DNA of 64,000 nt from Heliorestis acidaminivorans. GTDB taxonomy: Bacteria > Bacillota > Desulfitobacteriia > Heliobacteriales > Heliobacteriaceae. Location: assembly GCF_008933955.1 (NCBI RefSeq), contig NZ_WBXO01000006.1, forward strand, positions 1-64,000, in the 5' to 3' direction. The position numbers and the translations under genes are program-made. Within the stretch, counting starts at the first letter, position 1, and each line of letters opens with the position of its first letter. Positions 26,315 through 35,511 of this stretch are shown piece by piece. Below the pieces are notes generated by a model. That model saw nothing but the letters and a program-made list of their open reading frames with translations. It searched no databases and had not been told where the DNA came from.

Positions 26315-26998
26315 TTAGGTCGCTTTTATTTGCTCTATGATCTTTAGAGATGCACTCGTACCTAACCGATCAGCGCCTGCTTGGATCATTGCTAGAGCTT
26401 CTTGGGCTGAACGAATACCGCCTGATGCTTTTACTTTTGCTTTTCCTGCTACAGTCTTTTTCATCAAAGCAACATCTTCTAAGGTTGCGCCGGCAGGACC
26501 AAAACCCGTAGATGTCTTGACATAGTCAGCACCTGCTTGGACAGCTCTACGACAAGCTTCTTCTATCTCTTCGGGCTTTAATAAGGCTGTTTCTAGTATT
26601 ACTTTTACAATAATGTCCGAATAAGACCTTGCTTCTTCTACAACAGCACTTATATCATCCTGAACAGCATCCCAATTACCAGCCTTTGCTAATCCTAAGT
26701 TCATAACCATATCCAACTCTTGTGCGCCTTTCTGAAGCATTTCTCTTGCTTCAGAAGCTTTCAAAGCTGGTAGAGTAGCACCTAAAGGAAAAGCAATTAC
26801 TGTTGCAACTTTAACGGGACTCCCAGCTAAAAGCTGTGCAGACTTTTCAACCCATAAGGGATTTACACAAACAGAGGCAAAGGAATATTGAACAGCCTCT
26901 AGACAGAGCTTGCTGATCTCTTTTTCCTGAGCCTCCGCTTTTAACAAGGTATGATCGATTCTAACGGCCAGATCTTGAATCACTGAAGCATTCTCCAC
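26315..26998 (-). CDS. deoC: deoxyribose-phosphate aldolase
   Basis: A 227-residue TIM-barrel class I aldolase that splits 2-deoxyribose-5-phosphate into acetaldehyde and glyceraldehyde-3-phosphate in deoxynucleoside breakdown. The Schiff-base lysine is Lys161 in VKTSTGF. DHTLL near the start and KASGGIR near residue 190 are also conserved. The start is a GTG at 26998. It is placed between era and recO and pairs functionally with cdd nearby, suggesting a nucleoside salvage pair in this operon. Confidence 0.95.
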   Translation of the reverse strand: MENASVIQDLAVRIDHTLLKAEAQEKEISKLCLEAVQYSFASVCVNPLWVEKSAQLLAGSPVKVATVIAFPLGATLPALKASEAREMLQKGAQELDMVMNLGLAKAGNWDAVQDDISAVVEEARSYSDIIVKVILETALLKPEEIEEACRRAVQAGADYVKTSTGFGPAGATLEDVALMKKTVAGKAKVKASGGIRSAQEALAMIQAGADRLGTSASLKIIEQIKAT

Positions 26999-27018
26999 AA
27001 TTAGAGTCCTTTCTTCAC

Positions 27019-28044
27019 TTACTCGAATTTCTCATCATAGCCAAAAGAGCGAAGCACGTCGGGCCTACTACGCCAATCTTCTTTTACTTTGACCCAGAGC
27101 TCAAGATATATTGAAGTACCTAGCAGTTTCTCAATCTCTATACGTGCTTCCATACCTATTTGTTTTAGCATGGAACCACCTTTACCTATGAGCATTCCTT
27201 TTTGTGATTTACGTTCTGTAAAAATAGTACCATGCACGACGAGAGGACCTTTCTGCCGTTCCTGCAAGTGTTCTATGACCACCGCTACGGAATGAGGTAT
27301 TTCTTCGCGCATAGCTATTAAAACTTTTTCACGAATTAATTCAGCCATCAGTAGTTTTTCTGGCTGATCAGTGATGGCATCAGCAGGATAGTACAAAGGT
27401 CCTCTTGGCAGAATTTGAAATATTAATTCTTTTAAGCGATCAAGGTTGTTATTCTTAATCGCCGAGATAGGGATTACTTCCTTCCAATCAACTAAAGTGC
27501 TGTATTGGGCAATCCTTTGTAACCCTTCTTCACGTCCAATGGCGTCCATCTTATTAACAACTAGAAAAATAGGTGTTTTTAAACCTTTTAACAAGTTGCT
27601 AATATATTCTTCGCCGCCACCAGGTTCCATGGTTACATCAACTACATAAAAAATAAGATCTACTTCACTAAGAGTCTTGCGGGCTGTTGTAACCATGATT
27701 TCACCAAGTTTATGCTTGGGCTTATGAATACCTGGCGTATCTAAGAAAACAGCTTGTCCCTCTTGGCTATGCAGAACGCCTACTATACGATTCCTAGTCG
27801 TCTGTGGCTTATCTGACATAATGGCAACTTTTTGACCAATTAGTTGGTTCATTAAAGTTGATTTGCCTACATTAGGTCGCCCAATAATAGCAATAAAACC
27901 GGATCTGAAGTCTTCATTTTTTTCTACAACAGTTTGCTCTACCAAAGTCTTCGTTGCTTCGCTTGCATGAGGCTTTTTTTTCTTTTCTTCTTTAGGTCGA
28001 ACAAAACGTTTTACAAATTTATACTTTTCCGTCAAGTCAGTCAC
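27019..28044 (-). CDS. era: GTPase Era with N-terminal extension
   Basis: Era binds the 3' end of 16S rRNA and helps 30S maturation. The GTPase motifs are GRPNVGKS (about 55-62), DTPGIHKPKH and NKMD, followed by the KH domain (GKGGSMLKQIG). Normal Era starts about ten residues before the P-loop. Here about 45 extra residues precede it, rich in Lys and Glu (RPKEEKKKKPH). The GTG at 28044 behind AAAGGAG is preferred over the ATG at 28062, which has no ribosome site. Both starts keep the extension. The start overlaps the cdd stop. Confidence 0.93.
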   Translation of the reverse strand: MTDLTEKYKFVKRFVRPKEEKKKKPHASEATKTLVEQTVVEKNEDFRSGFIAIIGRPNVGKSTLMNQLIGQKVAIMSDKPQTTRNRIVGVLHSQEGQAVFLDTPGIHKPKHKLGEIMVTTARKTLSEVDLIFYVVDVTMEPGGGEEYISNLLKGLKTPIFLVVNKMDAIGREEGLQRIAQYSTLVDWKEVIPISAIKNNNLDRLKELIFQILPRGPLYYPADAITDQPEKLLMAELIREKVLIAMREEIPHSVAVVIEHLQERQKGPLVVHGTIFTERKSQKGMLIGKGGSMLKQIGMEARIEIEKLLGTSIYLELWVKVKEDWRSRPDVLRSFGYDEKFE

Positions 28045-28507
28045 TTTTCTCCTTTTTTTCATTTGAATCTAGCAGAGCAAAAGCTTGTGGAAATAATACG
28101 GTAAGATCCATCCATACTCTCTCGCCATCATCGTTAACATAAAGAACAGGTAGTTCTTTGGCAAATTCCGTTAACACTTGACGACAAGCACCACAAGGTG
28201 TTACTGCTTCTTTTCTTACCGTTGTTAGCACAAGCAATTGAAAACTTTTACAGCCTTCAGCTACAGCTCTAAATAAAGCTGTTCGCTCTGCACAATTAGT
28301 TAAACCAAAAGAGCTATTCTCAACGTTACAGCCACCATAAAGCTGGCCATTGTCTCCTGCCAAAACAGCTCCAACAGGGAAGTGAGAATAAGGCACATAA
28401 GCTCTATCTCGCATCAGTCGAGCCAAGGTAATGGAATCTTCTATCAGCTTTTCATCAATCTGCAGTTGCCGAGCAATTTTATCAATTCGTTCCTCATGAT
28501 AGCTCAT
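28037..28507 (-). CDS. cdd: cytidine deaminase
   Basis: A 156-residue zinc enzyme that deaminates cytidine and deoxycytidine for pyrimidine salvage. The catalytic CAERTALF motif (with the proton-shuttling Glu), the zinc cysteines PCGACRQ, and the substrate-binding NVENSSFG are all present. The ends are slightly longer than the usual 130-136 residues. It overlaps era and follows dgkA, as in Bacillus. Confidence 0.95.
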   Translation of the reverse strand: MSYHEERIDKIARQLQIDEKLIEDSITLARLMRDRAYVPYSHFPVGAVLAGDNGQLYGGCNVENSSFGLTNCAERTALFRAVAEGCKSFQLLVLTTVRKEAVTPCGACRQVLTEFAKELPVLYVNDDGERVWMDLTVLFPQAFALLDSNEKKEKSD

Positions 28508-28519
28508 AATCCATTCCCC

Positions 28520-28885
28520 TTATCGCCAAAGCACTAAAATCTTAGGAGCAAAAACAACAATTCCTGCAATTAAAGCCTGAAGAGCTAGCAAGAGGACAGC
28601 TCCAGCCGCCGCATCTTTAGCCAGAGCTGCCAGAGGGTGATAGTCCTCTCCACAACGATCTACAACGGCCTCTACAGCACTGTTGAACATTTCTGCTGAA
28701 AGTACAAGAAAAGTAGAAAGAATAATCCAAGCCAGTTCCCAACCCTCTAAAGAATAATAAAGAGTCATCATTAAAACGGCAACGGTAACAACGAGATGGA
28801 TCTTCATATTCCGCTCTTGCTGTGCAACTACCCAGAGACCACGTCCAGCATAATAAAAAGCCTGTAAAATCTTCTTAGCCTTCAT
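28520..28885 (-). CDS. dgkA: diacylglycerol / undecaprenol kinase
   Basis: A 121-residue membrane kinase of the DgkA family; Gram-positive members phosphorylate undecaprenol for cell-wall lipid recycling. Three hydrophobic helices are seen, with the conserved ERNMKIHL near residue 25 and SAEMFNSAVEAVVDR followed by KDAAAGAVLL, which hold the active site. It overlaps ybeY upstream by 11 bases and precedes cdd, the standard Firmicutes order. Confidence 0.93.
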   Translation of the reverse strand: MKAKKILQAFYYAGRGLWVVAQQERNMKIHLVVTVAVLMMTLYYSLEGWELAWIILSTFLVLSAEMFNSAVEAVVDRCGEDYHPLAALAKDAAAGAVLLLALQALIAGIVVFAPKILVLWR

Positions 28886-29366
28886 CCCTGCTCAAACCAT
28901 GGGCGTTCAATACTTTTTCCTCTAAGACTCTCATTTCTTCTTTCTCTTCTTCTGTTTCATGATCATAGCCTAGCAGATGAAACATACCGTGTACGAATAA
29001 AAAGCCTAACTCTCTTTCCAGAGTATGTCCATACTCCTCTGCTTGCTCTTTCGCTCGATCTAAGGAAATCACAATATCTCCTAAAATCTGACCTTCTGTA
29101 GGATCATCAAAGTCTAGCTCTTCATCACTTTGCTCTTCCATAGCAAAAGAGAGCACATCAGTAGCTTTATCGATATTGCGATAAGACTTATTTAGTTCTT
29201 TTATCTTATGATCATTTGTTAATAACAAACTGATCTCTACATCATCCACAGGATATTCTACTTCTTCCAAGCAAGCAAAAGCAAGTTGCTCTAAGAGAAG
29301 TTGCCAGCTTTCTTCCTTTTCCTCTTCTAGTTCTTCAGCTAATTCGTTAACTATAAATAGTTCCAT
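28875..29366 (-). CDS. ybeY: endoribonuclease YbeY
   Basis: YbeY is a zinc-dependent endoribonuclease for 16S 3'-end maturation and ribosome quality control. The metal motif HGMFHLLGYDH has His126, His130 and His136. The upstream NKSYRNIDKATDVLSF segment is also characteristic. It is 163 residues long, with an acidic N-terminal part. It is coupled to dgkA by overlap and follows pgpH closely. Confidence 0.95.
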   Translation of the reverse strand: MELFIVNELAEELEEEKEESWQLLLEQLAFACLEEVEYPVDDVEISLLLTNDHKIKELNKSYRNIDKATDVLSFAMEEQSDEELDFDDPTEGQILGDIVISLDRAKEQAEEYGHTLERELGFLFVHGMFHLLGYDHETEEEKEEMRVLEEKVLNAHGLSRDEG

Positions 29367-29380
29367 CTAGATCTTCCTTC

Positions 29381-31600
29381 CTATTCCTTAGACACAGAAT
29401 CGGGATATTCAATACGAGTGTGATATATACCATTTAATACACGACAGAAAGACTGGGCTACTAGATCTAAATCTTTAAAAGTTAAGTCTGATTCTTCCAA
29501 TTGACCATCATTCAATTTATCCTTGATCAGTTTGCGTACCAATCCCTCAATTTTACCAGAAGTAGGTTGTGGCAATGCTCGCACTGCCGCTTCCACAGTG
29601 TCTGCTAATAAAACAAGAGCAGCTTCCTTCGTTTGTGGCTTAGGACCTTCATAGCGAAAATCTTGCTCCTGTATTGATTCTGTCCGATCAGATTCTACAG
29701 CACGATGATAGAAAAAAGATACAAGTGTATCACCATGATGTTGTTCCACAATATCAACGACTGTAGATGGTAATCCTGCTTCACGACAGAGATCTACGCC
29801 ATCTTTGACATGGGAAGTTATAATTAATGTGCTTAAAGACGGTGCTATCTTATCATGCGGATTTTGCCCTTGATTCTGATTCTCTATAAAGAAAGGTGGG
29901 CGCTTGATTTTGCCGATATCATGATAATAAGCACCAGCACGAACTAATAGAGGATCAGCACCAATAGCTTCTGCCGCCGCTTCACCTAAATTACCTACAA
30001 GTAAACTGTGATGATAAGTCCCCGGTGCTTCCATTAAAAGTTTACGTAGTAATTTGTGATTAGGGTTAGCCAACTCTAAAAGTTTTACTGATGTAGTGAT
30101 CTTAAAAGCCGATTCCAAATAAGGTAAGGAACCAATCATAAATACTGAAGATAATATGCCGCTAACTAAGCCCGCAGGGATACCATAAGCCGCTACAACT
30201 GCAAAATTACTATTCGTACTTAATCCTAAAGCGAGAATAGCTATTGAATTTACTATAGCAACGTTAATCCCAGCTCTTGCAAAATCCATTCTTTCACTGA
30301 AGCGAGAAACACTATAAATCCCCACCAGCGAGCCTAGAAAAGCAACTATAGCATGAGTTATTGAGTAGTCGGTCATAAGACCAATGAACAAACTCGTTAC
30401 AATGGACGCAAAAATTGCAATACGTCCATCTAACAAGAGGGCTAATAACATAGGCCCTGTTGCAGCTGGTATTACGTAAAGCAATTGAGACATCACATCA
30501 GGCTGTTCATGAAGTTGAACGGAGGCTATGGCTTTAGCTGTAATTAAAGACAAGGTAATCATTAATCCCAGCAACCAGAGCATGCGCTCATCTTTGAGTA
30601 GATCGCGTCGATAAGATCGTAGAAAATAAACTAGTAAAGCCATATTCAACGAGACTAATAAAGCCATACCAGCTGATTGAAGCCAAATATCGCCTGTTCT
30701 TAATAAGCCAAACTGCGATAATATTTCAATATGTTCTTCTGTCACTACATCTCCTGCACGCAAAATCATTTGATCTTGACGAACAGGGAAAGTTACGGGA
30801 GCTACAGTCTGTCGCACTTCATTATGCAATCTCTTTGTTGCTTCTACATCTAAAAAAGCATTCGGTCTTAGAAAAAGAGGTACCGTACCACTTAATATAT
30901 CTTTTATCTCCGTAGATAAGTTAGCATTTTCAATGCGCTCTTGAACAAGATTATTAGCCTCTTCCATGTTATAAGGCAAAACTCTACCAGCCGCACGGTT
31001 TGGAGGCATTCCTTCTGACAGACGGTTTAGTTCTTCCGTCAGTCCTGGCATGCTGAGCATTTCTGCAATTAAGTTTTCTGTTTCGATTTGAGTGAAAGCT
31101 AGTAACTCTGGTGAAATTGCTAGTAATTTCAGCAATATATTCTCTGGCACCGCTATTTGCAATTGTGCTTTGAGTCTATCCATTCGCTCGCCAGGAGTCT
31201 CGTCATTTAGAACAGCGCCTTCTCCTAAGCCATCTTGCTCTGTTTGACGCCAATTAATCAGAGTGGTAAAAAATTGATCGATATCGCTTTTTACCCGTAC
31301 CACTATATTAGGATCATGAGTGTAGACAGGTGGCGTGGCTCGTACTTTTTGTTCCCGAGCAATTGAAGTCTTTTCTTCATCGATAATATCTCTTGATGCT
31401 GGTGCCTTAATATCTTTTGCGCTTACTTGTCCCACTTCGAGAGTCTCTAAATCCGAAAGGTAGTCAAAAGACATTATGGCCGTAATGGCCATAATAAAGA
31501 GAAGCCCCATGGTGATGCGACGGGTTAGGGGATACTGCCACGCTTTAGCGATCGCAATTTTTAACAGGGTACCTATCCGGCGTAAGCCCACCGTTGTCAC
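29381..31600 (-). CDS. pgpH: cyclic-di-AMP phosphodiesterase PgpH (7TM-HD)
   Basis: A 739-residue membrane receptor that degrades c-di-AMP. There is one N-terminal helix, a long extracytoplasmic domain (about 45-310), seven transmembrane helices (about 315-510), and a cytoplasmic HD domain with YYHDIGKIKRP near residue 555. The HD ligands and the EAPGTYHHSLLV lead-in are intact. The start is uncertain: GTG at 31600 adjoins its purine tract, while GTG at 31591 has better spacing. It is followed by ybeY and preceded by phoH, as in other Firmicutes. Confidence 0.94.
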   Translation of the reverse strand: MTTVGLRRIGTLLKIAIAKAWQYPLTRRITMGLLFIMAITAIMSFDYLSDLETLEVGQVSAKDIKAPASRDIIDEEKTSIAREQKVRATPPVYTHDPNIVVRVKSDIDQFFTTLINWRQTEQDGLGEGAVLNDETPGERMDRLKAQLQIAVPENILLKLLAISPELLAFTQIETENLIAEMLSMPGLTEELNRLSEGMPPNRAAGRVLPYNMEEANNLVQERIENANLSTEIKDILSGTVPLFLRPNAFLDVEATKRLHNEVRQTVAPVTFPVRQDQMILRAGDVVTEEHIEILSQFGLLRTGDIWLQSAGMALLVSLNMALLVYFLRSYRRDLLKDERMLWLLGLMITLSLITAKAIASVQLHEQPDVMSQLLYVIPAATGPMLLALLLDGRIAIFASIVTSLFIGLMTDYSITHAIVAFLGSLVGIYSVSRFSERMDFARAGINVAIVNSIAILALGLSTNSNFAVVAAYGIPAGLVSGILSSVFMIGSLPYLESAFKITTSVKLLELANPNHKLLRKLLMEAPGTYHHSLLVGNLGEAAAEAIGADPLLVRAGAYYHDIGKIKRPPFFIENQNQGQNPHDKIAPSLSTLIITSHVKDGVDLCREAGLPSTVVDIVEQHHGDTLVSFFYHRAVESDRTESIQEQDFRYEGPKPQTKEAALVLLADTVEAAVRALPQPTSGKIEGLVRKLIKDKLNDGQLEESDLTFKDLDLVAQSFCRVLNGIYHTRIEYPDSVSKE

Positions 31601-31605
31601 CTCAT

Positions 31606-32586
31606 TTACTTGCCCTGTACCCCACTCTGCTTCTCAAACTCTTCATAAGCCCGGATTATGCGACCGACCAGTGGATTCCGCACCACATCACCAGCGGTAA
31701 AGGAATGAAAGCCCACTCCTTCAATTCCTTGTAAAATCTTCTGAACTACAATAAGGCCGGAGTTAGATCCTCGTGGTAAATCAACTTGAGTAATATCACC
31801 TGTTATAAGAGCTTTTGAGCCGAAGCCTATACGAGTGAGGAACATCTTCATCTGTTCTGGTGTCGTATTCTGAGCCTCATCAAGAATAATAAAAGAATCA
31901 TCTAAGGTTCTACCGCGCATATAGGCTAATGGAGCAATTTCGATAACTCCACGTTCCATAAACTTTTCTGCTGTTTCCATACCAATTGTATCAAATAACC
32001 CATCATAAAGGGGACGAAGGTAAGGATCGATTTTCTCTTGCAAATCGCCTGGTAAGAAGCCTAATTTTTCTCCAGCTTCTACAGCAGGCCGCGTTAGAAT
32101 TATACGATTCACTTCTTTGTTCTTCAAAGCCAGAACGGCCATAACTACGGCCAGGTAAGTCTTGCCTGTCCCTGCTGGGCCGATTCCAAAGACGATTTGG
32201 TTTTTTTGGATTGTCTCTAAGTATTTTTTTTGGCTAATCGTCTTCGCTTTAATCTGCTTGCCGCGAACTGTGGTAAACATCACATCGCCAAGGGTAGCCG
32301 CGATCAAAGGTTGTTTCCCCTTTTGTAATAATGACCATGCATATTCAACTTCAGATTGACCAACTCTTTGCCCATCTCGTACCATCGCTTGAAGTTGTTC
32401 AAAAAGATGAGCTATCCACTCAACATCTTCTTGGTTTCCTGTGAGAATCAACTCGTTGCCTCTAGCAACTATCCTAGTTTCACTCAGTCTCTCAATCAAA
32501 CGTAGGTTTTCATCACGATGGCCAAATAACTGAGCCGCTTCCCAGTTGTTTTCTAAGCTAATTCTAATTTCATGGCACGATGCCAA
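31606..32586 (-). CDS. phoH: PhoH family ATPase
   Basis: A 326-residue cytoplasmic ATPase, possibly an RNA helicase-like protein. It has an N-terminal KH-like part (about 1-100) and a P-loop domain with FGIGPAGTGKT near residue 135 and FIILDEAQNTTPEQ as Walker B. The annotated start is a TTG at 32586, which lies 13 bases after GGAGG. An in-frame ATA at 32592 lies at the ideal seven bases and would add two residues. It is part of the yqfC-yqfD-phoH-pgpH-ybeY group. Confidence 0.94.
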   Translation of the reverse strand: MASCHEIRISLENNWEAAQLFGHRDENLRLIERLSETRIVARGNELILTGNQEDVEWIAHLFEQLQAMVRDGQRVGQSEVEYAWSLLQKGKQPLIAATLGDVMFTTVRGKQIKAKTISQKKYLETIQKNQIVFGIGPAGTGKTYLAVVMAVLALKNKEVNRIILTRPAVEAGEKLGFLPGDLQEKIDPYLRPLYDGLFDTIGMETAEKFMERGVIEIAPLAYMRGRTLDDSFIILDEAQNTTPEQMKMFLTRIGFGSKALITGDITQVDLPRGSNSGLIVVQKILQGIEGVGFHSFTAGDVVRNPLVGRIIRAYEEFEKQSGVQGK

Positions 32587-32637
32587 CAGTATGACCCAAC
32601 CTCCTAAATGATTACGCCTTACGTAAAAGAAAAAATC

Positions 32638-33876
32638 TTAGGGATTCGCTCCTTCGAAAGTTTGTGACGTAGCAATGTTTTCGAGCGTTTCTATGGTGAT
32701 TTTTACTTTGACCAAGTTCGGTTCTGCAGGCTGTGGGCTAACCACTTCTCGCAAAATTCGAGCACTTGGGGTAAGATTTTCTTTTACTTCTCGTTGAAAG
32801 CGGTCTTGTGCAGATACAATAGCTTCTTCGACAGAGCGCTCCTGACGATAAGGCCGTAATTCATAGAATTCCTTCTCTACTAGTTCGACGGGAATTTGAA
32901 GATTCCTCCAAAGCAGGGGGGTTCTTATATAAACCTCTTCTTTTGACACTTCATAAGGACTTTCTGAAGGTCCTTTTATGATGGTTTCCTGATTTCTCCA
33001 TTTTATGCGCCATTGACTGGTTACTTCACCCGTAGGTATAGCGCCTTCTAGATGAATTGGTTCTTCTATTATTTTTTCATACCATACTTGAGCCCATACT
33101 TCTCCTTTGGCTTGTACTTTTTCTAAGATAGCGAGGTCTTGAGGCTTGTCCTCTTCTTTCTGGGAAGGATCGTCAAGTTTTTCAGGTGCATAGATCAAGC
33201 CGGAAATAAGTAGATCTCCTTTTTGTACTTTATCTCCTTCTTTTACTTTACCTTCTCCAACTAGGACTAGTATACGCTGAATTATACCTTCTTTGGCAGC
33301 TACAATATGTTGAACACCTGCAACTGGTGGGGTTTGAGGCATTACCTTCTCTTCAACTTCAATTACGATTCGAGTTCCTTTAGCATAAACACCGACCCAT
33401 TCAAGACCAGGGACATTGTTCATAATGGCTCTTTCTGATTCTCGTAAGTCAATAGTAGGTTTCCAGCGACCTACATGAAGTCCCTGACTTTGGGCCACTT
33501 CTAGAATGATTTGCTTGTCCACTTTTTCGTTGCCTACAACGTCTACATCCCAAATGAAAGTTGATAATATGTATAAAGTAAAAATAAAGAGTAGTGCACC
33601 AATATATATGGATCTCCTATTTTTAACAACTGTCATAGCGAAGGGAAAGCCAGAGCGTTCTTCAATGCGAACTTTACTCCTTGTCTTGCGAGCCACGTGC
33701 CGCAAAGAGCGAAAGCCATCTAGGCGTACTTTAGCACTCATGCGGTCGGGCCCTTCTCGACGCAAGTCAAAGAGGGGTACGCCTCTGTTTGCCGATAGGT
33801 TAATAAATTTCTCTAAATGTTTACCTTCAATACGAATGCGTAAAAAGCCAAGCCAAAAAGACCACCATTTTCTCAT
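32638..33876 (-). CDS. yqfD: sporulation protein YqfD
   Basis: A 412-residue membrane protein of the YqfD family, made in the mother cell and needed for proper sporulation in Bacillus. The N-terminal cytoplasmic part ends at a single helix (about residues 88-108), followed by a POTRA-like domain and a long extracytoplasmic region. AAAGGGGGTGGTG precedes the ATG. It directly follows yqfC, the expected partner, and precedes phoH. Confidence 0.9.
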   Translation of the reverse strand: MRKWWSFWLGFLRIRIEGKHLEKFINLSANRGVPLFDLRREGPDRMSAKVRLDGFRSLRHVARKTRSKVRIEERSGFPFAMTVVKNRRSIYIGALLFIFTLYILSTFIWDVDVVGNEKVDKQIILEVAQSQGLHVGRWKPTIDLRESERAIMNNVPGLEWVGVYAKGTRIVIEVEEKVMPQTPPVAGVQHIVAAKEGIIQRILVLVGEGKVKEGDKVQKGDLLISGLIYAPEKLDDPSQKEEDKPQDLAILEKVQAKGEVWAQVWYEKIIEEPIHLEGAIPTGEVTSQWRIKWRNQETIIKGPSESPYEVSKEEVYIRTPLLWRNLQIPVELVEKEFYELRPYRQERSVEEAIVSAQDRFQREVKENLTPSARILREVVSPQPAEPNLVKVKITIETLENIATSQTFEGANP

Positions 33877-33892
33877 CTTTCACCACCCCCTT

Positions 33893-34177
33893 TTACAGAT
33901 CAAAGATGACTTCTTTGATTCGACCTTCCACAACCAACTCTTCAGGCAAAATAGTTTTCAAGATTAGTTGTTGCCCCCGAATCTCAACTTGTCCGCCTGT
34001 AACTAGAATCCTCATTTTTTCTTCCGAGTACTCTACAATGCCACGATGATTTTCTAGTACGAGCTGAACGTTGCCAATCATAGTTAACTTGGGGTAATCC
34101 ATTAGCACGTCCTTAGGCATCTCTAGAAAGCCCGATAGTGCTTTTTGTAAGCGTTCTTTTCCTTTTTCCCAAGCCAA
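33893..34177 (-). CDS. yqfC: sporulation protein YqfC (YabP/YqfC family)
   Basis: A 94-residue beta-rich protein of the YabP/YqfC family, which acts in spore coat or cortex assembly. The family features LTMIGNVQLVLENHRGI, YSEEKMRI and a C-terminal hydrophobic strand are present. The TTG start at 34177 has GGAGG eight bases upstream. It heads the yqfC-yqfD-phoH run and is separated from yqeY by a terminator. Confidence 0.9.
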   Translation of the reverse strand: MAWEKGKERLQKALSGFLEMPKDVLMDYPKLTMIGNVQLVLENHRGIVEYSEEKMRILVTGGQVEIRGQQLILKTILPEELVVEGRIKEVIFDL

Positions 34178-34260
34178 GGCTGTGGCCTCCTTTTTTCCTT
34201 TCCCCTTGTCCCATTGGTATGCTAGATAGAAAGAAAAGATGACCTTGCCTGAAAATGTTA

Positions 34261-34291
34261 AAAACCCCGAAGGTTAAACCTTCGGGGTTTT
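34261..34291 (-). terminator. terminator after yqeY
   Basis: AAAACCCCGAAGG (34261-34273) pairs with CCTTCGGGGTTTT (34279-34291), a perfect 13-bp stem with a 5-base loop and T-runs in both directions. It ends the rpsU-yqeY unit before the yqfC operon. Confidence 0.9.
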
Positions 34292-34313
34292 ATCAAGCAG
34301 TAAGACAGCTTTA

Positions 34314-34763
34314 TCAGTTGAGAATTTCCTTAACAATCTGGTTCACGATTTTACCATCGGCTCGTCCTTTGACTTTGGGCATTAAGGTGCTCATTAATTT
34401 ACCCATGTCTCTGGGACCTTGTGCACCCGTCACCGTTACAGCCTCATGAACCAGAGAGCGGATTTCAGCTTCTGAAAGCTGTTGGGGAAGATAAGCGGTT
34501 AGGAGGGCGATCTCCTCATTCAACTTGGCTACCACTTCAGAGCGACCTGCTTTTTCATATTCATGGATAGAATCTCTACGCTGTTTGACTTCCTTGGACA
34601 GTACATCCATGACTTCCTCGTCTGTCAATTCACGTCTTTTGTCGATTTCTAACTTTTGTATGGCAGATCGAGCCATGCGGATAACAGAAAGTCTGAACTT
34701 GCCAGCTTCCTTTTCCTTCATAGCCGCTTTCATGTCCTCGGATAACTGTTGCTTAAGGGACAT
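34314..34763 (-). CDS. yqeY: GatB/YqeY domain protein
   Basis: A 149-residue, all-helical protein with the tail domain of the GatB amidotransferase subunit, found next to rpsU in many bacteria. Its function is unknown; binding to tRNA is suggested by the relation to GatB. KRRELTDEEV and AYLPQQLSEAEI are typical. The ATG at 34763 is preferred over a GTG three codons upstream that almost touches the GAGG site. Confidence 0.92.
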   Translation of the reverse strand: MSLKQQLSEDMKAAMKEKEAGKFRLSVIRMARSAIQKLEIDKRRELTDEEVMDVLSKEVKQRRDSIHEYEKAGRSEVVAKLNEEIALLTAYLPQQLSEAEIRSLVHEAVTVTGAQGPRDMGKLMSTLMPKVKGRADGKIVNQIVKEILN

Positions 34764-34806
34764 CGGAAACACTACCTCACTTATTCTTAAAGTCTATTAG
34801 ATAAAA

Positions 34807-34983
34807 CTAGGTAGACTTCCGTTTCCGGGCTGCCTCTGATTTTTTCTTACGCTTAATACTTGGTTTCAGATAGTGCTCGCGTTTACGATATTCGGAGAGA
34901 ACGCCTGCCTTCTGGCAAGAACGCTTAAATCTACGTAAGGCGCTATCTAAGGTCTCATTCTTTCCAACTCTAATTTCGCTCAT
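34807..34983 (-). CDS. rpsU: 30S ribosomal protein S21
   Basis: A 58-residue, highly basic protein. It begins [20 protein letters not shown] and continues with REHYLKPS and a Lys/Arg-rich tail, matching bacterial S21. S21 binds near the 16S 3' end and helps initiation. GGGAGGGAAAG precedes the ATG. It lies 44 bases upstream of yqeY, its usual partner. Confidence 0.97.
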   Translation of the reverse strand: MSEIRVGKNETLDSALRRFKRSCQKAGVLSEYRKREHYLKPSIKRKKKSEAARKRKST

Positions 34984-35084
34984 TCCGCTTTCCCTCCCCC
35001 CACTGGTATCTATGATGGTAGGTCCAGGCTACTCATGGTGCGGTGAACGGAGTGTGAGCTTCTTCTAAAGTACACACATTCTAA

Positions 35085-35113
35085 ATTATACTTCCAGTGA
35101 GCAGGAGCGTCAA
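35085..35113 (-). promoter_or_regulatory. rpsU-yqeY promoter
   Basis: TTGACG (35113-35108) and a consensus TATAAT (35090-35085) are separated by exactly 17 bases. Transcription would start near 35078, leaving a leader of about 95 bases before rpsU. The strong match suggests high constitutive expression. Confidence 0.85.
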
Positions 35114-35144
35114 CTGAAACCTATTAATAATTTGCAATTCTTTT

Positions 35145-35489
35145 TTAACCGGGAGGCCATTCCATTGATCTACCTGCTAATAGATGCATATGAAGATGAA
35201 AAACAGTTTGTCCACCATCTGTGCCTGTATTGACTACAAGCCTAAAGCCTTTTTCCGTTAAGCCCTGTTCTTGTGCTATTTTTCTAGCTACTACAAATAG
35301 TCTACCTAAGGTTTTCTCATCTTCTTCTGCACTATGAGCAACAGATTGAATGTGTTGGCGCGGAATAATTAAGATGTGAACAGGTGCAACAGGGTTGATG
35401 TCATTAAAGGCAACAACCTCTTCGTCTTCATAAATTAATGGCGTAGGAATGGTTCTGTTCACAATTTTACAGAAGATACAATCTTCCAT
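35145..35489 (-). CDS. hinT: HIT-family nucleotide hydrolase (HinT-like)
   Basis: A 114-residue purine nucleoside phosphoramidase-like protein. The histidine triad HLHMHLL is at residues 98-104, the zinc-like CIFCKIV sits near the start, and the C-terminal WPPG is intact. The ATG at 35489 follows GGGAGG at good spacing; the GTG three codons earlier overlaps it. It is co-directional with mtaB. Confidence 0.95.
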   Translation of the reverse strand: MEDCIFCKIVNRTIPTPLIYEDEEVVAFNDINPVAPVHILIIPRQHIQSVAHSAEEDEKTLGRLFVVARKIAQEQGLTEKGFRLVVNTGTDGGQTVFHLHMHLLAGRSMEWPPG

Positions 35490-35511
35490 TACTCTCACCT
35501 CCCTTGCCGAC

